Shown one piece after another: positions 60,101 through 64,000 of a stretch of DNA of 64,000 nt. Origin of the DNA: Meandrina meandrites (Eukaryota > Cnidaria > Anthozoa > Scleractinia > Meandrinidae); the NCBI GenBank assembly GCA_963693305.1, contig OY855908.1, positions 34,739,805 to 34,803,804 on the forward strand. The letters run 5' to 3'. Position 1 is the stretch's first letter, and each line of letters opens with the position of its first letter. The notes beneath the pieces are model-generated. The model was not told the DNA's origin, searched no databases, and was given only the letters and a program-made list of their open reading frames with translations. The translations under genes were made by a program, and so were the position numbers.

Positions 60101-63100
60101 ATTAAATTCAGACCAGATCAACTCAGATTGTTGATTTGAATTAGAATAGCTGGTATTGTTTATTTCCTTGGTCTTGAATATCTGCTATTCTTATTCAACA
60201 TTATAATATTAAGTGATCCATGTTGATCTGGTCTTACTTTTGTCCCAGGCTACACATAAAAAATGATAAGTCTGCATATGAGCCAAGTGGCCCATCAAGC
60301 CAATATCCTACTCCCCCTTGGATGTAGTCCATCCCAAGGCTACCCCCACAAGTAAATTTGTCAATGCCCATTTATACATCTGGGTGGAGAGAGGCAATGT
60401 GACAGCAAAGTGTCTTGCCCAGGAACACAACACGACTACACTGCCCTGGCCCTGGCCAGGGCTCAATCCGGAGTCCAGTGCACTAACCATTAGGCCACCG
60501 CACCTCTCACTGATGTAAAAATGATACTTAACATTCACTACAAATTAGACGAAATGGAAATTTCTTTTTTTATCTTTAAGTTAATTTTAAGGACCTAGTA
60601 CCTTCTTGCCATGATGTACCATCATTCTAGACAGATTTCTCCACAGGCGATCCTTTCTTCCAATTTGAAATGTACCAGGAAAGTGATTAACCTGTAAAAG
60701 AATTATATTGTGCAAATCATGAAAAAAAGCTGGGGATGAACTTGCAAGGCATGTAATTAACTGATAAAGTTTTAACAGGTCTCAAACCAGTGACAGCTCT
60801 ATCTGGAGTCCAGAATGACAACCATTAAGGCCGTTTACACATGTCAAGCGATTTTTGTTGTGCAACTTAATGCAATTTTTGTCGCACCGAAGTTGCATCA
60901 AGTTTCGAACAGGTTCGAAACTCCTCTGATGTCACGGTGATTTTATTGCCACTAGTTTACATGGGTGCAAACTCAAAGCGATTTCAGGGCCATTTTATCG
61001 CCATGATATTGCAAGAGACTTCATGCAACTTTGGTGCAACAAAAATTGCATTGAGTTGCGTGACAAAAATCACTTGTGTAAACGGCCCTTTAGGCTGCCA
61101 TGCCTCCCTCATTTGGGTGAAGAAGGGCACAGTGAAAATATCTTGCCCTTGGGCATGCACATTATAACCCAGGAAGTAAACATTTAAGAAAACTGCAAAC
61201 ACAGGAAGTGCTTGAACCTGGAGTCCAATACCGTGTTAACCATTAGGCCACTGCCCTCCCACACTGTACAGTCATGTAAATTACACAGCTGTGTTCAAAT
61301 TATTCTTTAACTTAAAAATCATTAATAAAATTTGTTCTTCTCACCTTTTGATACTCTCTGACAGTTTTGAAGCAACTTGCTTTCATGTGCTTTCCCCAAT
61401 AGCCTAACCAGTCATTTCCTGTTTCGAATTGGACAAAATCATTATTATTCATTTATTTTTTTTGGACCAATTCCGTACAACATTATGAAAGTGTTTGTAA
61501 TAACTATTATTACTGAGTACAGTGTACCTCTTTCAATTAAACAAACTCTGAAGTTGAAACCCAACTGCAGCTATTAATGATTACGTTTTTCGCTGCAATC
61601 AGTCATAAGTGTAGTTAATTTAAACAAAATGGATATGATAGACATGACCCTCTGAATCAGTTCAAGTAACCTTCTTGAGAGCTCTGCTTAGTTGATTCAC
61701 AGCAGCAAAAAACATAATGGTTGATTGAGCAGATTCTGTGTGTTATTAGAAGGAGCAGTGACATTGAGCTACAGTAATTGTAACACGCACTGTACAGAAA
61801 ACAATACTTACTCTTGGTTGGTTTGAAGCCGACTCTTGCAATACACTGCTTGATGACATTTGGTGTTATGGAACTCATTTTCCATCTGAGTAGTTTTCGC
61901 ATTTCAGTAGAAAGTTGACCCACTAAAAAATTTATAGAAAAGTAATCATATAATAATCATATTATTATTTCAATTAACATAATGTTTGCTAAGGTTATAT
62001 ATACAAAGTTAAAAGATCAATTAAACCGAACGTTTTGAAAGTCATCATTACAGTCAAGCGCCTCGAACCATAGCCACCCGACAAAGTTTTTGACATCTTT
62101 TGACAAGTTTTTGATTACTTCAAGATGAGTTTTATGGCTTCCGGTTGCTTTTAACTACCAATCAGATGCCTTGAAAAATGGAAGGCTGGGTATCAACCAT
62201 TGCATGATTCGTTATCAAACGTCAGAGTTTGAAAGGGTTTCAAACAACGTTTCGCACAAGCAATTATGCCAAGTTCCCTTGGCAATAAATATATTTTATG
62301 CCGACAAAGATTTGGCCAAACTTAACTTTTTGTGTAGGAAATACATTTTCAAGATTTTTGTGAGACCTAACTTTCAATTTCAGGTCTTCTAAGTTTGCAA
62401 AACTGGTTAAAACTGAATGTTTCACAGATCGTTCGTATGAGCTGTTGTGCAACCAGAAGCCATCAAACTAATCAAAAACTCGTCAAAAAGATCTCAAAAA
62501 CTTAGTCAGTTGGCTGCGGTTCGAGGTGCTTGACTGTGAAACGTCTGGTTTAAATTGATCTTTTAACTTAGTATTATGTGGCCTTTGATTTTTTTAAACA
62601 GTTGTTATTACACATTATTACTTCCAAAATATCTGTTGTGGTTTAAAATTTTCCTTGGTTTAAAATTTTTCAAACCAGTTTGATTTTTATTTTCCTTTGT
62701 TTCAGATTATGATAATCAATACAAGACAATGAAAACTAAAAATCAAACTGGTTTGAAAAATTTTAAACCAAAGAAAAATTTGAACCACAACATATCCTAG
62801 CTAGGACTCAGTGTAATAAGTTTGGTTTTGAGTTGAGAAAGATTTCTTTCCAATAACTTTCAACCAAGAAAAAAAAATAGAAACCCAAAATACTTATACT
62901 GTATGTAGGGTTGGGTTCTGGCAAGTACAGAAATGTCCTGGTACAATATTATTAGTCAAGTGAACAATGTACATATTAAACACTCTGTCCTGATTACTTA
63001 CTAGGTCTTGTTTCCAATAAGTGGGTTCTCAAAATAAAACCTTGAGTCCCAGGTACTTGTGTAAGGAGTATGACTAAAAGCTCACTTTATTTGCAGGATG

Positions 63101-63841
63101 TAGAAGTGTGATGAAGTGGGAGGGGGGCTACTGTACAACTGTCATGTTGATAGCTTAAGGGTGGCTTCAGAAGAACAGTGAACAGTGAACAGTCCAACAG
63201 TCCAATTCTCCTCTTAGAGATCTACACTGTACACTGTACATCCATGTACAAATTATTAACTGTACATATAAATATATACAAGCTGAACTCAGTCAGCTGT
63301 TAAGATAAAAAATTACTAATGTCTGGTTACCGGTACTGAAAAATCTGTGCTCCCCCACAGAGGGTGTTTGATTTGAATCCCTCCCAGTTTAGGTTCATTC
63401 ATTTTAAAAATTTTGGTCTTCAAGATGGAGACCCCTCAACCTCCCATAATTTCCAATGACCTTACATGGGGTGAGTATTGACATTTTCTGGAACCACACA
63501 ATAATAAATGTATTAATAATATTAATATTTACAGATACCTTTTTCACCCTCAACAAAAAAGTAAACTGTTGGAGGCACATGGGCAAATAAGCTAGGTACC
63601 AGCGGCGGAAGTTTCTCTGGTGCCTTCTCATCACCAGTTGATGCCCAAGCATTGGTCTTTTTAGAAGACACAGACGAGCATGATTTTGATGAACTGACTG
63701 TACCAGACCACCTGTTAAGCGCTGTTAATCTTGCACTTGATGCTCTGCTTTTAGCAGTAGAAACACGAGATGAAGCTGCCGTGCTGATCATAGACTGTGA
63801 GCCATCGTCATCATCGTTGTCATCATTATCAGAGAAGCCTG
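48120..63841 (-). CDS. TTLL4: Tubulin polyglutamylase TTLL4-like, N-terminus beyond right edge
   Basis: Twenty minus-strand exons join in phase: 63841-63539, 61922-61812, 61418-61345, 60691-60602, 59958-59854, 59678-59596, 58701-58573, 57993-57868, 57310-57212, 55982-55935, 55529-55443, 54804-54691, 53810-53747, 53175-53143, 52663-52592, 52395-52318, 52056-51987, 51621-51551, 50986-50907 and 48183-48120. The product has the tubulin-tyrosine-ligase-like ATP-grasp fold. Recognisable blocks are [18 protein letters not shown], a nucleotide-binding [40 protein letters not shown] and the metal/ATP block [12 protein letters not shown]. The TTLL4 subtype is favoured by [16 protein letters not shown] and the downstream LTPDD...SRRGCF segment. 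TTLL4 enzymes add glutamate side chains to tubulin (and to some nucleosome-assembly proteins). The first exon here is acidic then Ser/Ala-rich and starts inside the protein. Introns are loaded with MITEs and SINEs. A terminal exon is proposed at 42870-43073. Confidence 0.88.
48790..50780. other. Purine-rich plus strand within a TTLL4 intron
   Basis: Two kilobases are unusually rich in A and G on the plus strand (runs of GAAGAA, AAAGAAG, AGACAA) with few C and T. No long frame shows a domain. It may be a decayed repeat. Confidence 0.4.
54165..54660. repeat. Copies of the repeat family around the 41.4-kb palindrome
   Basis: AGTTGTTGTCAGT (54247) and GATTGGTCAGTTTTG (54280) match sequence at 41087-41100 and 41753-41768. 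CAATCCGTCTATTG (54576) resembles 41795-41812. This is a dispersed repeat in a TTLL4 intron. Confidence 0.5.
55014..55290 (+). mobile_element. tRNA-derived SINE
   Basis: It shows an A-box-like TGGCTTAAAGGTTAGTG, a B-box-like GGTTCGAGGAC and the tail CTACGGAAACCGGGATAAGG. A related copy lies reversed at 60300-60515, and a 3' fragment lies at 22526-22600. Confidence 0.65.
56073..57157. mobile_element. 1.1-kb TIR element carrying divergent ORFs
   Basis: Ends GGGTTGTTCCAGAAAAAATC and its near-complement, ending AATAACCC at 57157, form terminal inverted repeats of ~45 bp. ATT flanks both sides (56070-56072, 57158-57160). Subterminal CTGGAAATCCAG..GAGGGGGGG motifs recur at both ends. Inside, two ATGs 27 bp apart diverge: minus from 56481 (72 codons, hydrophobic core) and plus from 56509 (ending near a donor-like CG|GTATGC at 56683). 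It lies in a TTLL4 intron. Confidence 0.7.
59309..59442. mobile_element. 134-bp MITE with GGTGTAAGAACCTG ends
   Basis: A perfect 14-bp inverted terminal repeat, GGTGTAAGAACCTG / CAGGTTCTTACACC, encloses an A-rich body inside a TTLL4 intron. Confidence 0.6.
60300..60515 (-). mobile_element. tRNA-derived SINE, reverse copy
   Basis: Reverse complement of the 55.0-kb SINE family: CATTAGGCCACCG, CCGGAGTCCAG, CCCAGGAACACAACAC and CATTTATACATCTGGG match its complement. It lies in a TTLL4 intron. Confidence 0.6.
60828..61089. mobile_element. 262-bp MITE with TTA target duplication, nested in a SINE-like repeat
   Basis: Ends AGGCCGTTTACAC and GTGTAAACGGCCCT are inverted. TTA flanks at 60825-60827 and 61090-61092, as in PIF/Harbinger insertions. 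The surrounding sequence (GGAGTCCAGA...CCATTA before, GGCTGCCATGCC after) resembles a reverse-oriented SINE. Confidence 0.7.
61093..61262 (-). mobile_element. SINE-like remnant split by a MITE
   Basis: GAACCTGGAGTCCAATACCG and CCATTAGGCCACTGCC resemble the reverse-oriented SINE B/A-box regions. The upstream part, before the MITE, is at ~60780-60824. Confidence 0.4.
62006..62569. mobile_element. ~565-bp TIR element
   Basis: The left ~150 bp (AAGTTAAAAGATCAATT...) is the imperfect reverse complement of the right ~120 bp (...AATTGATCTTTTAACTT). Shared inner blocks include CAAGCGCCTCGAACC against GGTTCGAGGTGCTTG. There is no convincing ORF. It lies in the TTLL4 intron between the exons at 63.5 kb and 61.9 kb. 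Confidence 0.65.
62635..62792. mobile_element. Hairpin MITE, copy 2
   Basis: Inverted arms run from TTGTGGTTTAAAATTTT to its complement ending GAACCACAA, with an inner TCAAACCAGTTTGATTTTTA and a central TTTCAGATTATG. The same structure occurs at 4655-4798. Confidence 0.7.
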
Positions 63842-64000
63842 CTGCATTTTCAGAACAGCAATGAAAAGTTAATATTATATTATTATAAGGTACATCGTAT
63901 AAAAAAATTTAATTGACCACACATGTAAAATACTGGTTTGTAGTTACAGTACATTATTATCGTACACTGAAGTGACAATAAAGGATAACATTAAAATTGA

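Overview
The window looks like nuclear DNA of an animal, most likely an anthozoan cnidarian such as a stony coral. This is inferred from three things: genes split into short exons with GT..AG introns, extracellular proteins built from discoidin, C-type lectin, sushi, EGF and zona pellucida (ZP) domains, and AT-rich intergenic DNA packed with hairpin MITEs, tRNA-derived SINEs and Penelope-like fossils. I see no bacterial operons, rRNA genes or CRISPR arrays.

Layout. Positions 1-11,100 hold no gene I can support, only repeats, microsatellites and a decayed Penelope-like reverse transcriptase (7.8-9.1 kb). Positions 11,120-22,181 (+) carry a type I membrane protein: discoidin, sushi, EGF, ZP, RGRR cleavage site, transmembrane helix, short tail. 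Its sushi-EGF intron holds a ~6 kb inverted-repeat element flanked by TTAA. Positions 24,612-29,687 (+) carry its tandem paralogue, complete at 663 aa. The paralogue starts with a signal peptide and a C-type lectin domain instead of discoidin, and has two sushi domains. The duplication also covers the 3'UTR ends.

Positions 32,039-38,534 (+) encode a 644-aa EHBP1-like protein with an NT-C2 domain, a long disordered linker carrying one NPF motif, and a C-terminal bMERB domain. It has no calponin-homology domain. Downstream lie AT-rich DNA, a cluster of four conserved hairpins (40.06-40.49 kb), a long palindrome (41.4-41.7 kb) and a 9-bp minisatellite (44.45-44.77 kb).

From the right edge down to 48,120, and probably to 42,870, the minus strand encodes a TTLL4-type tubulin polyglutamylase. 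Twenty exons join in frame, plus one proposed terminal exon; its N-terminus lies beyond the window. Its introns hold SINEs, several TIR elements (one carrying divergent ORFs), a nested MITE and a 142-nt near-perfect hairpin.

The genes form no operon. The two ZP genes are a tandem family whose N-terminal recognition domain has been exchanged while the sushi/EGF/ZP/TM part is kept, which suggests surface adhesion, recognition or matrix roles. The EHBP1-like gene points to Rab/EHD membrane traffic and TTLL4 to microtubule modification. All exon structures come from ORF continuity, splice signals and phase arithmetic; there is no transcript evidence.
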